NCBI GenBank assembly: GCA_039707655.1 | Contig: CM077667.1 | Span: 63,393,628 to 63,457,627, forward strand | DNA: 64,000 nucleotides | From: Elymus sibiricus | Lineage: Eukaryota; Streptophyta; Magnoliopsida; Poales; Poaceae | Direction: 5' to 3' | Shown here: one piece after another, positions 1 to 11,614 of the stretch | Layout: every line of letters starts with the position of its first letter | Position numbering within the stretch: position 1 is the first letter of the stretch | The notes under the pieces: generated by a model | The model's database searches: none | The model's input: only the letters and a program-made list of their open reading frames with translations | What the model was told of the DNA's origin: nothing | Position numbers and translations under genes: made by a program

Positions 1-720
1 CAAAACTAGATCCCATGTTGATAGGTTTTGACGAATTTTTTTTTCACGAAAAAAACCGGACAAAAAAACCGGACGAAAAAACCGTGCCTCACGCGATAGA
101 AAAAAAAACAGAAAACGCGTTTTTTCCCTTTCCGAGAGGCACGGGTCGTGCATCTCGCGAAGGCAAAACCGTGCCTCTCGCGGAAGCAAAACCGTGCCTC
201 TCGCGGAAAAAAAGAGAGAGCAGAAAACGCATTTTTTCCCTTTCGTGAGAGGCACGGCCGTGCCTCTCGCGATAGCAAAACCGTGCCTCTCGCGGAAGCA
301 AAACCGTGCCTCTCACGGAAGCAAAACCATGCCTCTCGCGGAAAAAAAGAGAGAGCAGAAAACACGTTTTTTTCCCTTTCGGGAGAGGCCGTGCCTCTCG
401 CGATAGCAAAACCGTGCCTCTCGCGGAAGCAAAACCGTGCCTCTCACGGAAAAAAGAAAAGAGCAGAAAACGCGTTTTTTTTCCTTTCCGAGAGGCACGG
501 CCGTGCCTCTCGCGAAGGCAAAACCGTGCCTTCCGCGAAACCAAAACCGTGCCTTTGGAAAAAAAAAACAGAAAACGCGTTTTTTTCCCTTTCCGAGAGG
601 CACGGCCGTGCCTCTCGCGAAGGAAAAACCGTGCCTCTCGCAAAAAAAACAGAAAACGCGTTTTTTCGCGTAAAAAAACAGAAAACACGGTTTTTTGCGC
701 AAAAAAAAAATTGATTTTTT
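1..720. repeat. Palindrome-rich tandem repeat built on GTGCCTCTCGCG
   Basis: The motif CCGTGCCTCTCGCG, followed by A-rich spacers, recurs about twenty times, often as the palindrome GAGAGGCACGGCCGTGCCTC. A larger unit beginning CAGAAAACGCGTTTTTTCCC recurs near 110, 221, 356, 464, 568 and 648, so the period is roughly 80-135 bp. ORFs of up to 213 residues run through it on both strands, but they are low-complexity and not genes. The pattern is familiar from Triticeae intergenic DNA; I cannot assign a family. Confidence 0.7.
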
Positions 721-1189
721 TTTCGTCCAAAAGCTACGAAAGACCGGTGAAAAACCGGAACATCAAAAAAATCCGGAAAAAAACCAATCCAAAAAGGCAA
801 AAACGCGTGCGAAAAAATAAAAAAACAAAATTCGAAGGGAACGCTCAGAGCGCGACACGTGGCGGCAACTAGGAACGCGCCAAGTGGTGGCGCGTGGGAG
901 TGATCGCTGGAACGCTTGTGATGAAGTGCTCGCTAACTAGTTGCTCCCCCAATCTCCGTGGCTCGTCACGTGTTAACCACGTCTTTGGATTACTGCAACA
1001 CCTATATGGATTAGAATACACAGAGCATTGGAAGCTAGCCTAGGGCTTTATTAGATATTCAAGTTTGAATCAATCCGTCCGTTACGTAAAAGTCTATCAC
1101 GCAGAATGAATCAATTAGCTGCCCGGTTACAGATCTACTAGGGACGGGGCTTGCCTGCTCCCCTAGTCGTGCTCCCCTCCGTGCTCCGA
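721..1189. other. Intergenic stretch, no gene seen
   Basis: A-rich sequence grades into ordinary sequence with two similar motifs, GACACGTGGCGGC and CCAAGTGGTGGCG, near 852-890. I see no reading frame with gene-like composition. Confidence 0.4.
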
Positions 1190-2350
1190 TCTCTACCTAA
1201 TATTAAAGGGAGGATTGTTTCTCCACTTTTTTGGTCAAGTCATAATTTTCGTACGTCTTCAGTTTTTTTTTTTTTCAGAAATATCGTATGGCGCACAGAG
1301 CCGACATGGGCCGGCCCATTATCGGAAACGGTCCAAGAAAAAGGAAAGAAAAAATACTGCCACGGATGGAATCGAACTCAGGCGCTCAAGTAGGACAGCA
1401 ACGACTGCTAGCCACTGCACCAAACAAGCCCTTTTGTTCAAATAGCAGCGCGGCGTCTTAAATTAAGTCAACAGCCGCGCTACATCCTAAGAGCAAAAGA
1501 TTTTTTTGGAAAAGTTAATATATTTTAGAATGCGAATATTTTGCTAAATTGTGAACAAAACACTTAAACTCAAACACTTTTTGAAAAAATGAAGAAAAAA
1601 ATCATTTTTTATTTTTTTTGAAACCTGATTATATTTATTTAAACACGGACAATTTTATACAACTAGGAGGTACTACAGTGAAAGTTATTTTAGGAATTTG
1701 CAAACATTTTTGAAGAAGATAAATATTTTTTAAACTTTGAATTAGAAAAGACAGACATTTTTTCAAAACATTAACAATTTTTGAAAACTGTGAGGTACTG
1801 TAGCTAACACTTTTAAAATTTATACCTATTAATAAAACTGGATGGATTTTTGAAATATGCACATAGATGCATTGTTTTAGTTAAATTTATTAAATTAGGG
1901 ATATGAAAAGAATATTTTTCTTCGTCGTGTCTTCACGTGCGAGCATCCTCATTCAACCCAGTGACACCCGTTTCAATGCATGAGGAGTCCAACTAAGGTT
2001 TCATGGTCTATGCGACACAAACAATTCATATTAAATAATATCATAGACATATATTATGCTTTTACCTATTATATTAGCCGGATAATAAAAATATATTTTC
2101 TCAGCGCTCTTGATCTCATTGGGCACAGAGGAGACTCGGTGATCCGGCTATTGGACATGACCAATCTTGGTTAGTGACAACTGTATTGCGACCATCGAAG
2201 ATGAGGACGACAAAGAGGACAAACGGATGTTTATTATGTTAAGACGTGGACATGAGGATTCGATATCCGTGATGTCTTTAGCCTTACACGGAGTGGTAAG
2301 GGCATGTGAGGCTGTTTTCACCCGTTGCAACGCACGGGCATGTTTGCTAG
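1190..2350 (+). mobile_element. Helitron A, non-autonomous, 1.16 kb
   Basis: The 5' end reads TCTCTACCTAATATTAAAG after an A at 1189. The 3' end is a short hairpin (CCCGT ... ACGGG around TGCAACGC, from about 2322) followed by a few bases and CTAG, with a T at 2351. TC at the 5' end, hairpin plus CTAG at the 3' end and insertion between A and T are the Helitron hallmarks, and both ends fit the consensus known for grass Helitrons. There is no Rep/helicase ORF, so it is non-autonomous. The interior is mostly AT-rich. Confidence 0.75.
1359..1431 (-). other. tRNA-like sequence inside Helitron A
   Basis: The minus strand has an A-box-like TGGTGCAGTGGCTAGCA and, about 35 bases later, a B-box-like GAGTTCGATTCC, with tRNA-like spacing. 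The outer ends do not pair well as an acceptor stem, so I do not call a functional tRNA. Helitrons B and C have a similar sequence at the same relative place and orientation. Confidence 0.45.
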
Positions 2351-2920
2351 TCAAATCTAACGGCGCACAGCCCGCGGTTCCGTTTTCCTCGAAAGTAAAA
2401 AACCAACGGCGTTGCCCCTCCTCTCCATCCATTTTTCTCTAATAAAAAACCGAGAAAATACCAGGCGATCCATAGATTGGTAACACCGATCGATGGGGCG
2501 AAATCAGAAGCGTCTCTTCTACATGCTCTTCCCGTCTTAGAAACGTTGGCCGGAGTTGGCTCGAGAGTTGCGCGACGACGGGTGCGACCTTTATTTGTGT
2601 ATAGGGAGATCAGTGTTGTCTTGTGTTCGCGGCGCTGCGCTGGAACAGAGATGGAAGGGGACGGACACGTACAGGACACAGATGCTGGGGTTTGAGGCGG
2701 CCCGGCAGTGCAAGGAAGAATGCGGCCAACTTCGACAACTCCGGCAAGCAGTATACCAGCAGCTACGGCGGGGTGTAGCAGCTTGTGCCACGCGGGTACG
2801 ATGCAGGCGTACGCACGGCGTTCGTACCGGCAGCCTCCCTAACACCTGAGCCGACGACGACGACGTGCACGCCGTGTTACTTGCTGCGGCGGCGCCAGGG
2901 CATAACAGGGCGAACACCTC

Positions 2921-3166
2921 CTAGTCCGGTACAAACACGACCTCCGTGTTCTCCGTAGTCAAGCGGTCGCTGGCCGCCAGTGTGATGATGGCAGTGAGCA
3001 CGCAGATAACGCCGAGGCGGAGGGACAACTGGCATGGCCGTATGAGCTGCATCGGCGTGCTAATTTCTGGGCTGCCGGGGACAATCTTGCCTGAACCATA
3101 TTTCAGATAAGCAGCGCTGTGAGGACCAAGGAGATGAAGCAGGAGCCGTCTGGTTTTTCCTGTCAC
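2921..3166 (-). pseudogene. Possible small membrane-protein exon or fragment
   Basis: An 81-codon frame on the minus strand has a basic stretch followed by one hydrophobic segment (LSLRLGVICVLTAIITLAA) and a short acidic tail ending in a stop. The surrounding 2.4-3.1 kb is GC-richer than its neighbours, as in a captured or decayed gene. I do not recognise the family. A casparian-strip-like membrane protein exon is conceivable but unsupported. No upstream exon or promoter could be identified. Confidence 0.2.
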
Positions 3167-3751
3167 CGTCCCTTCCCTTCAGGGAGATCGTGTAATTTAA
3201 CCCCTGTCACGCGCGAGTCTTTCATCGACGTCCAACAATAGAAAAACTAGCGAACAGCTTATAAAGCTATAATGAAAAGTGCATATGTTTAAAGCATCAG
3301 CGTACAACGGCACATACCGATAATGGCGTTTCAAATCCCGGGAGCGCGATCCCGCATGAATAGTAAACAAAAAATATATAGTAAATGTTTTAAAAAAACT
3401 GATTTTTTTTTGTAGATGTCAGTGTTAGTGTCACAAACATCCTAGAAAATTTTCATGCGAAACAGAGGAACGGTCTTTTGCCGGTGAAAAAAAACAAATT
3501 TAGGGTGGCATTTTCGGGTGACATTTGGTATTTTTTGGATTTTCTTTTTGCACAAACCAAAATGTTTACCATTTGGATGTGACAAAGAATATATAGAATT
3601 TCTGTTGGGATTTTTTTGACATTTTAAAAAATATTTTTCATGCACAGGAGAGCAAGTGTAATAAGATTTTCTTTTCTTTTCTTAAAGTATATGGGTATAC
3701 TTTCGGTGTTCAAATGACAGAAAATGATAGGACGACGACCCAAGGGACACA
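3167..3751. other. Intergenic repeat-derived sequence
   Basis: AT-rich sequence with a CCCGGGAGCGCGATCCCGC stretch near 3338, which resembles the end of a fold-back element. No gene is visible. Confidence 0.35.
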
Positions 3752-3760
3752 CATACCATG

Positions 3761-4865
3761 GAGAGAATTCCTTATTTGGCCCTTTCTTAAAATTTGCTTC
3801 CCTTTTTGGCCCAAAAAACTTGTTTTTTCCCTTCTTGACACTTAAACTTTATTTTGTTCCTTATATGACACTTCCGTCAGTTTTGGCTAGTGACGATGTT
3901 AATTCTGACCTAAAAAGACTATTTTACCCCTACTGTAGTATGTGACCGGATTATTTACATGCAAACGCAGAGGTAACGTGATATATGTTTTGCCGTGGTT
4001 GAATAAACAAACAAAAAGTAGTACTATATATCTAAATATAAAAAATGTTGCAGGGGACTAATCATAATTATTACATTAGGAGTGAAACAGTGACGGCAAA
4101 ATCAATCAAGTTGCTAGCTTCCTTGCTTCGTGGGCTAGCTTTGCACAAGTCTTAGCTCCTCTGAAACACCGATACGTCCAGGATTAGCGTATCCACATGA
4201 CCACATATAATACGTCGCCGATCAGCCGATACGTCTGATATGAGTATCCGTGCAGTATCATGTTTTAAGATTTAAAGATAAAGAAAAAATGACGATACGG
4301 CCGCCGGGACGGCGCCGACACGGCAACACGATCGGGGACACGAGAAGCCCATTACTTGCTGCCTTGCTGGTGCGGTGGTGCCCGTGCTGCGTGCGTGATG
4401 GCTGTGTGTGCTTGCTGCCGTTTGCATGCGCGCGTGCTTGCTGAGTCTGTGTGCATGCTTGTTGTGTAGGCGTACTTGTGTGTGTGCTGCCGGCTGCTGC
4501 TAAGGTCTGGATTTACGCGCTAGTGTGGCTCTCGCGGACACACGCCATGCCAGGCTCTCCTGGACGGAGCTGCTACACGACTGGTGGGCCGTGGTGTATA
4601 TGAATATTTGAAAGTGGGATCTCTAGCGTGCAACACTTTCATACATTCATGTTCATGCCCCTTCTCTTTCATTTTTTGTTGACATACTACCATCAGGGGT
4701 AAAATTGTCTTTATACGTGCCAATTAACACCGCCGGATGGAAAAATGGATGAAAGTGTCATGTAGGGAACAAAATGAAGTTTAAGTGTCAAGACGGGAAG
4801 AAAAACGTTTTTTGGGCCAAAAAGGTAAAGAAATTTTAAGAAAGGGTCAAATAAGGAATTCTCCC
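3761..4865. mobile_element. Non-autonomous Mutator-like element (MULE), 1.1 kb
   Basis: Long terminal inverted repeats start GAGAGAATTCCTTATTTGG on the left and, on the complementary strand, GGGAGAATTCCTTATTTGA on the right. Similarity extends for roughly 150-190 bp into the element. The 9-bp direct repeat CATACCATG flanks it at 3752-3760 and 4866-4874. A 9-bp target duplication with long TIRs is typical of MULEs. The interior has a GC-richer centre near 4290-4450 but no transposase. Confidence 0.75.
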
Positions 4866-5003
4866 CATACCATGACCCAGGAACGTTGCACCACGACATA
4901 TACATGTTGCCCCTTCGACTGGAAGCCCATTGACCCAACAAAAACAATACAACACTTGACTAGATTGTGTAGAACATATTGCTAGATTTCTTTACTTAAT
5001 TTG

Positions 5004-5159
5004 TCAAACATAACATCCGAAACCCGCAGCGCGCTTATTTAACGGCCGCAGAACGCCCAGGCAGGACCATGCCTTGACGGTGAGAGCGGTACCAAACGAG
5101 GCGACGACGACCAGCAGCAGCAGGACGGCCAAGGGCAGGTGACCCTTGGCGAGAGCGCG
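5004..5159 (-). pseudogene. C-terminal part of a membrane-protein gene cut by the CACTA element
   Basis: A 51-codon minus-strand frame runs into the CACTA insertion and ends at a TGA at 5004-5006. It contains one strong hydrophobic segment (LPLAVLLLLVVVASFGTAL). The frame at 7618-7771, across the transposon, is the likely N-terminal part. If the CACTA and one GCG are removed, the two frames meet one base out of register, so the gene seems to have decayed besides being interrupted. I do not recognise the family. Confidence 0.4.
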
Positions 5160-7617
5160 CACTAGTACAAAACAGGGCCTTTAGTCCCGGTTCCAGAGGG
5201 CCTTTAGTCCCGGTTCTGGAACCGGGACTAAAGGGTCGGGACTAATGCCCAAGACCTTTAGTCCCGGTTGGCTTACGAACCGGGACCAAAGGCCCTCCAC
5301 GTGGCCGCTCTCTGTGCGTGGGCTGGAGGACCTTTAGTCCCGGTTGGTGTTACCAACCGGGACTAAAGGTCTTTAGTCCCGGTTGGTCTTCGGAATTTAA
5401 TCTCTAGTCTCTAATCAGCACTCATTCCAAATCGTCTAACTTCCCGGCCAGTCACCCAACCTCTCACTACTCCAGCCCCAGCTTAACTTTCAGGTTCTAT
5501 CTCCCCTATTTTCCAAGTCTGCACTTGTTGTTTTCCTGACAATCTTAAACTATCAATCCTGTTAACCCTTAGGTCTTGATGTCACATGATTTAATTTTTT
5601 GAATTCTAAACAATTATTAAAATAAACAAAATAAGTACTAATAATATTGAATTTCAATGAAAATAAAATAAGTAATAATATTATTTTAAAAAAAAATTGC
5701 CATTTATTCATTTAATATGACATAATTAATATCAGAAAAATGTGAGGAAACCAAATATGAAATCATTTATTTTTTTAAAAATTATTTTTTAAAATGTTTA
5801 AAATTATTATTTTTGATTTCAAATAACTTTTTTTCCTTTTGGAATTTTGAGAATCTGAGAAAACTTCACCGGGTAACCCAGGTGAAATCGAGTCCCAATT
5901 TTTCTCTAGTTTTTTTTGATATATTAAACTTTTTTTTTCGACGTCGTATGCAAAAGTTATGGCCGTTTTACATTTTTTTTTGTTTTTTTGCAAAAAAGGT
6001 CAAAATTCATATTTCAAAATTTCTATACCAACTAGACACTAAAACCTAACTACATCTCAAAGGATTTTATTTTTTGAAGATTTTATCATTTTTGTTTATT
6101 TTCTACAAAATTTAAAAAGGCGGTCCACGGGGCGGGGGGGGTAGAGTTTGAAAATTTCAGAACCCCTTTAGTCCGGGTTGGTGTCCATCCAATCATACCG
6201 TCGACTACACATCTGCTAGCACCGTCCCAGCCAGAGTCACAACTAAGGTTAACCAAGCCAGAGTCACCCCTTTCTAACTTCATTTGCTATTTTTCATGCA
6301 TTTAATGATTTTTTGAGCTAAATGACCCTGAAATGGAAAAGCACTACAAATGAACTCTGAAAAGGTTGAAACTTGGCATGGTATCATCATTTTACCCACA
6401 TAGCTTGTGCTAAAAAGTTGAGAGGGTTACGGCAAAAACTGGATGCACTTCGTGTACAAACTAGACTATCTCCTTCGAAGTATCAAGGTTTCGGACGAAA
6501 ACCCATTTGTTACAAAGGCATTTCATTTTTTTAACTTATTTCAACTCCACACTTTTTGTCCATTCAATATGCACCATTCAAAGCCACATCCTCAAATTTC
6601 AACCCTTTCTAACTTCATTTGCTATTTTTCATGCATTTAATGATTTTTTTGAGCTAAATGACCCTGAAATTGAAAAACACTACAAATGAACTCTGAAAAG
6701 GTTGAAACTTGGCATGGTATCATCATTTCACCCACACAGCTTGTGCTAAAAAGTTGAGAGGGTTACGGCAAAAACTGGATGCACTTCATGTACAAACTGG
6801 ACCATCTAATTCGAAGTATCAAGGTTTCGGACGAAAACTCGTCTGTTACAAATGCATTTCATTTTTTTAACTTATTTCAACTCCACACTTTTTGTGCATT
6901 CAATATGCACCATACTACAACATGTTAAAATCTACAGAAAGAACTAACTAAAAATAATAAAAAACAACAATTAAATGACTAAAACAACTATATAAGCAAA
7001 ACATTATTGTTTTAATTAAAATCCTAATTTAAATTATTCTAAAAATAACCAAATAAATCTTACTGTGACAAAAATCTAACACGTGACTAGGAGCAAAAAG
7101 AATTAAATTAAAAACTTTTTGTAAACTCAAGTTATTCACAATCTAGGGTTTGAAGCAAATTTGAACAAATTCAAATTTAAACCATTCAAATTTGAAAACT
7201 AATGGCACAAACAGAAACTAGACAAAATTTTGAATCTAATGCAAAAAGAATCACTCAAAAACATCAAATATCTTAAAAGATATGAGCAATTTAAAACAGA
7301 AAATAAAAACAGAAAACAAATGTAAAAACAGGAAAAAAAAACTTTCAGAACCACTTTAGTCCTGGTTGGTGTTACCAACCGGGACTAAAGGTTGGTAGTC
7401 CCGGTTGGTAACACCAACCGGGACTAAAGGGACTAAAGGTGTTACCAACCGGGACTAAAGGGGCTGTCACCAACCGGGACTAAAGGTCCCGTTCGAACCG
7501 GGACTGATGCCTGCGCCGCTCGAACCGGGACTAATGCACCCATTAGTCCCGGTTCGTAACAGAACCGGGACTAATGCTCTGATCTGGCCTGGACCAAAGC
7601 CCTGTTTTGTACTAGTG
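5160..7617. mobile_element. CACTA element, non-autonomous, 2.46 kb, complete
   Basis: The left end is CACTAGTACAAAACAGGGC and the right end its exact reverse complement. The element is flanked by a 3-bp GCG duplication (5157-5159 and 7618-7620), as expected for CACTA transposons. The sub-terminal regions hold many TTTAGTCCCGGTT and AACCGGGACTAAA motifs in palindromic pairs. A roughly 335-bp segment is repeated in tandem inside (from about 6270 and 6605). There is no transposase. The left breakpoint of the tandem array, 5898, lies inside it, so only this copy has both ends. Confidence 0.88.
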
Positions 7618-7771
7618 GCGGACGCATGGACCTCTGGGAGCGAGTGAGCCAGAGGGCCGTCGCCATCTCCAGGGCCACAACAGTGAGAACGCCGGCGAGG
7701 ATGCCGTAGTAAGCGACCTTCTGGTCGCCTAGGACTGATCCCACAGCAGGGGTGTTGAAGTCCCGCGCCAA
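7618..7771 (-). pseudogene. N-terminal part of a membrane-protein gene, unit 1
   Basis: The minus-strand frame begins MARDFNTPAVGSVLGDQ and continues into a hydrophobic segment (YYGILAGVLTVVALEMATALWL), then runs into the CACTA element at a GCG target duplication. The probable remaining part is at 5004-5159. The composition and hydrophobic helix look like a real coding exon, but I cannot name the family. In this array the fragment exists five times, always cut at the same point, so no copy can encode the full protein. Confidence 0.4.
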
Positions 7772-7800
7772 TGTCAGCGGCCAGGGTGATAGAGCTCACT

Positions 7801-10258
7801 GCCCGCAGTTTGCGCGCCTACGGCTCCGACGGCCAGACTTGGCCTACGCCGGCCTCCATGTTGGTCATGGTGGCGGCGTGCTCGCCGTCGACTTGAAAGA
7901 CACGAGAGAATACGGGCCGGACGTTTGTACCGAACGTTCACTAGAGGACACAAGCGTATGAGACAACCCTCTCGTGGAAGCTGACTTGTGGGTCAAGTTT
8001 GCGATACTACCGACTGTCCGATATGTCGGAGGCGCTCAACCTTAACGCATGATCGATCTGCCGTCCAATCTGGGCGAAGAGATATCTGGGCAGAATGCCT
8101 TGCTATGACTGCGACCCCCGCCCAGTTTGGATTACTGCCACGGTAATTATTTTATCATCATTTTATATGTGCGGAGTTTGGAACGGGGTGCGAAGGATTG
8201 AGGATGCTTCCTTTCATGGGTAGTAGCCTCGTAGGAGGTCGAGGCCCCTTCCACTTTTTTCAGAAGCTAGCGTAGGGTTTTTGCACTTGCAGTAGAAGGA
8301 AGTCATATGCGTCGCAACAGGTATGACTTCATCGCCTTCGGAGAAGTCTACCATGCAAATTTGTTAGTTGTATACCCTGTCACTCTCGGGCCTCGATCGA
8401 TAAACGAAACAAAATTAGCGAACGCTACATTTCAGCGGGACATAATGTGGGAGGAAGCCATCCAATCTAGTCATAAAGTATCTGGTTAGGATGAGAAAAA
8501 GTAGATGGTGATCATGCATGTAGTGAGGTATTTATGATTTAATGTCCGGTTGGAAGGAGGGATGGACCATGCATGTGTAGTGGGAAGGAGAGAGAGAAGA
8601 GATGGACCATGCATGTGATTGGTCAAGTACATGTCTGGACTCCGGCAAAGCACCTCACATTTGTCTCTTGGATATCGAAATCCGTACATTCAAACTGCTA
8701 AGTGGACATATACAGGTACCCGTTGGATGATAAAAATGGTCCGGACAATGTGGTTCGGACATATAGTTGAGGTTTGAGAGTCCGTCTTGGAAATGCCCTA
8801 AGAACAACTCTACTAGATCTGCTATATCCTCACCGGCCCGTATAATTCGAGCGGTTTACAGTTTTTTACCTTTCTCGAACCCAAACAGGTCCAGTAAAAG
8901 TTGGCATGCCTATTTTGAGATGAAAATATGTACTTTGAATCATGTTCACAAAACTAAAAAAACATTCCATATTATTTTGTAGAATGTTCCTGTATTTAGG
9001 AAAAACTACTCATGGAATTAGAAAAATCTCATGACTTAAAAAATGTTTGTGTAATTTTATAAAAATCTTTGCGCAGTTAAGAAAATTATTTTGTATTAAC
9101 AAAATATTTATGTGTATTTAATAACAAGAAACAAAAATAAAAGCAAACAAATAAAATAATATTTAAAAAAGAAAAGGGAAATAACAAGAGATAAAAAAAT
9201 AGAAAAGTCAGAAATAGAAAATTAAAAATAATAAAAAATAGCATGGAATATAAAATTGCAATAAAAGCTCGAAGAAAATAATAAAATGAAAAAACATGCC
9301 GAAGACACTGCAGGAAATCACATTTGCCTTCCTTGGTTAAGTCAACAAAACCAATAAAACTGGGATTCAAAATAATCACATGAAACTTGTAAGGCGACTA
9401 TATCTCGCTTTAACCGAGTCGCTAGAAGTTCTCGCTAAAGATTTTAAATTAATTGGGCTGGCGCATTCACGCACGCATTATACATCCCTGGTCTCCAGGG
9501 AGTCCACACCCACAGCTAGCCACACCGTCCAAGTCTGATTCTTGCTATGTTGGAAGGGCGTGCCCAACTTAAGGCCATTTGAGCCGGGATTATTTTTTTC
9601 CGTTTTCCTTTATATATTTTCTCTTTTCTTCCCCGTTTTCATTCTTTCTTGCATTTTGTTTTTTCGTTTTATTTTTCATTTTCTTTTTTCTTAGTTTTAT
9701 TTTGTGTCTATTTTGGTTTTCTTTGTTTTTCGGGTTTTATTCTATATTGTTTTTTGTATATGTCAATTATTTTTTCAAATACACGTCTAACATGTTTTCA
9801 ATAAAAATTTAACCCTTTGTAGTACATGGTAAATATTTTTTATATACACATTTTAAATCTCTCAAATGCTTGATTAACATTTTTTGAATACAAAATTAAC
9901 ATTTTTTGAATATATAATCAACATTATATCTATAAACACTTTTAAATGTTCCAATGGTTGATTGAAATTTTTCCAAAATTAGATTAACATTTTCCAATAC
10001 GTGCTGTGTACGCACAACTAGGTCGGCCCATCGCGTCCCTGCTCGGTCGCTCACCTGTGCAAAGCGCCTCCAGTTTGACACAAAGCGCGTCAAATAGGGT
10101 ATTCCAATAGGTTCTTCTATTAACTCGCCCCCCAAAACGACGTTCACGGCGGATAACCATCAGCGAGACATGTTACAGGCCCCGTCAAAGAAAAAAGAAA
10201 GACATGTTACAGATACAGTTGAAAAACCAAGCGAGGACGGTTAACTTTGAGAAATGAA
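7801..10258. other. Unit interior without a recognised gene
   Basis: 7801-8480 is mixed sequence with no convincing coding frame. A 17-bp direct repeat GATGGACCATGCATGTG occurs twice near 8561-8620. 9100-9900 is strongly A- or T-rich; its ORFs are low-complexity phenylalanine or isoleucine runs. The same description applies to the matching part of units 2-5. Confidence 0.5.
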
Positions 10259-11095
10259 TCAAGCAGGCACAGGTTGGGGCTATCAAGACAAGCCAGTACG
10301 GGGACAAAATCACTGTTGTGACCCTTTTGATAATCTTTGTCACAAAATGAACTCGACATGAAAGTATTTTACGATCTGACCCTTTTGACAACGCCAGAAA
10401 CCGTGGCGTTTCTGCTCCACACGGAAACGCCGAGATAGCTTGCGTTTCTTCTCCACATAGAAACGCCGAGGTAACTCGCGTTTCAGCCCATGTGGAAACG
10501 CCAGTGTATTTGGCGTTGCTGCCCGGGCTAGAAACGCCACGAGTGTTGGCGTTGCTGCCCTTATCGTAGATAGTCCACGGCACCGTGTGTGTCTATGTTG
10601 CAGGGGCACTTAATCGGCACGGGCTACGAGAAAACGGCCATGGCACTATGGTAACGACACAAGCGGATCCTACGCTGCTCCATGCGTCTTGGCGCGCGTA
10701 CTGTGCCCGACGACCGAACGTACGTGCGTGCCCTCCCAGGGGGCGTACTAGTACTACATGCAGCAACACCAACACTCATGGCCTTGAGACTACCCACAAC
10801 TTAGTACTATGCACGATAAGGGCAGCAACGCCAACACCCATGGCGTTTCTAGCGTGGGCAGCAACGCCAAATACACTGGCGTTTCCACATGGGCGGAAAC
10901 ACGAGCTACCTCGGCGTTTCCATGTGGAGCAGAAACGCAAGCTATCTCGGCGTTTCCATGTGGAGCAGAAACACCACGGTCTCTGGCGTTGCCAAAATGG
11001 TCAGATCGTGAAATACTTTCATGTCGAGTTCATTTTGTGACAAACATTATCAAAAGGGTCAGAACAGTGATTTTGATCGGGGCTATCAAGGCCAG
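10259..11095. repeat. Long inverted repeat (hairpin locus), unit 1
   Basis: A left arm of about 310 bp (10259-10572) is repeated as its reverse complement on the right (about 10805-11095), separated by about 235 bp. The arms match closely, with scattered mismatches. Each arm contains several GGCGTTTC ... GAAACGCC mini-palindromes spaced about 34 bp apart. Read-through transcripts could fold into a long double strand. Frames of 89-187 residues through the arms are mirror images of each other and not credible proteins. Confidence 0.8.
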
Positions 11096-11614
11096 GCTGT
11101 GGAACGGCTTAATACGAGCGGACGCTTCTCCCTTGCTAACACCCGCATTGCATATCTTTGCTGAGCAGGTGCAGACAGCCACTTTCCATATTGCCTTTGT
11201 CGCTCTGTTTCTTCCCCCCCCCCCAGAATTCAAATGCACCTTCAGAATTTCAAAAGCGTGCTTTCAGATGGAATGTCTGAACGCCCGATTGAATTGCGCA
11301 GTCTCTCAGCTAGGGAGTTTGACAAAAAAAACTTCAAAACAGTGCAAATCGATGCTTACTACTAATAAGTGAGGCAAACACGTTTCACACCTCAATCATG
11401 CATCGCATTGCGCTAATCAAGTTCAGAAAACATACTACTCTACTGAAGAGCATTGCGTTCCGCTATTAAATTAATACTCCCGTATTAATTGCTATATATG
11501 GCAAAGACGGTGTAGTAGCAGCTTCTGCGATCTCCTCGATCTTCTTTCAGCTCCGTTGCAGCAGGGAACAGAGACTGCCCTTCATACTTTCACACTTCAC
11601 CCACAGATAGCTGC

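Noticed and set aside
89..872. Overlapping ORFs of 119-213 residues on both strands
   Set aside because: They are products of the palindromic A-rich repeat, mirror each other and show no protein-like composition.
4250..4444. 64-residue cysteine- and arginine-rich ORF in the MULE
   Set aside because: Short, compositionally biased and without homologous features that I recognise.
7370..7600. Regularly spaced ACCGGGACTAA repeats looked like a CRISPR-type array
   Set aside because: They are irregular inverted sub-terminal repeats of a CACTA transposon in a plant genome.
9086..9812. Phenylalanine-rich membrane-like ORFs of 77-97 residues, in all units
   Set aside because: They arise from T- or A-rich DNA. 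Conservation between units only reflects the recent duplication.
10585..11372. ORFs of 151 and 187 residues (repeated in each unit, up to 231 in unit 4)
   Set aside because: They cover the arms of the inverted repeat in overlapping frames and change length with the C-run and small indels between units, so selection for a protein is unlikely.
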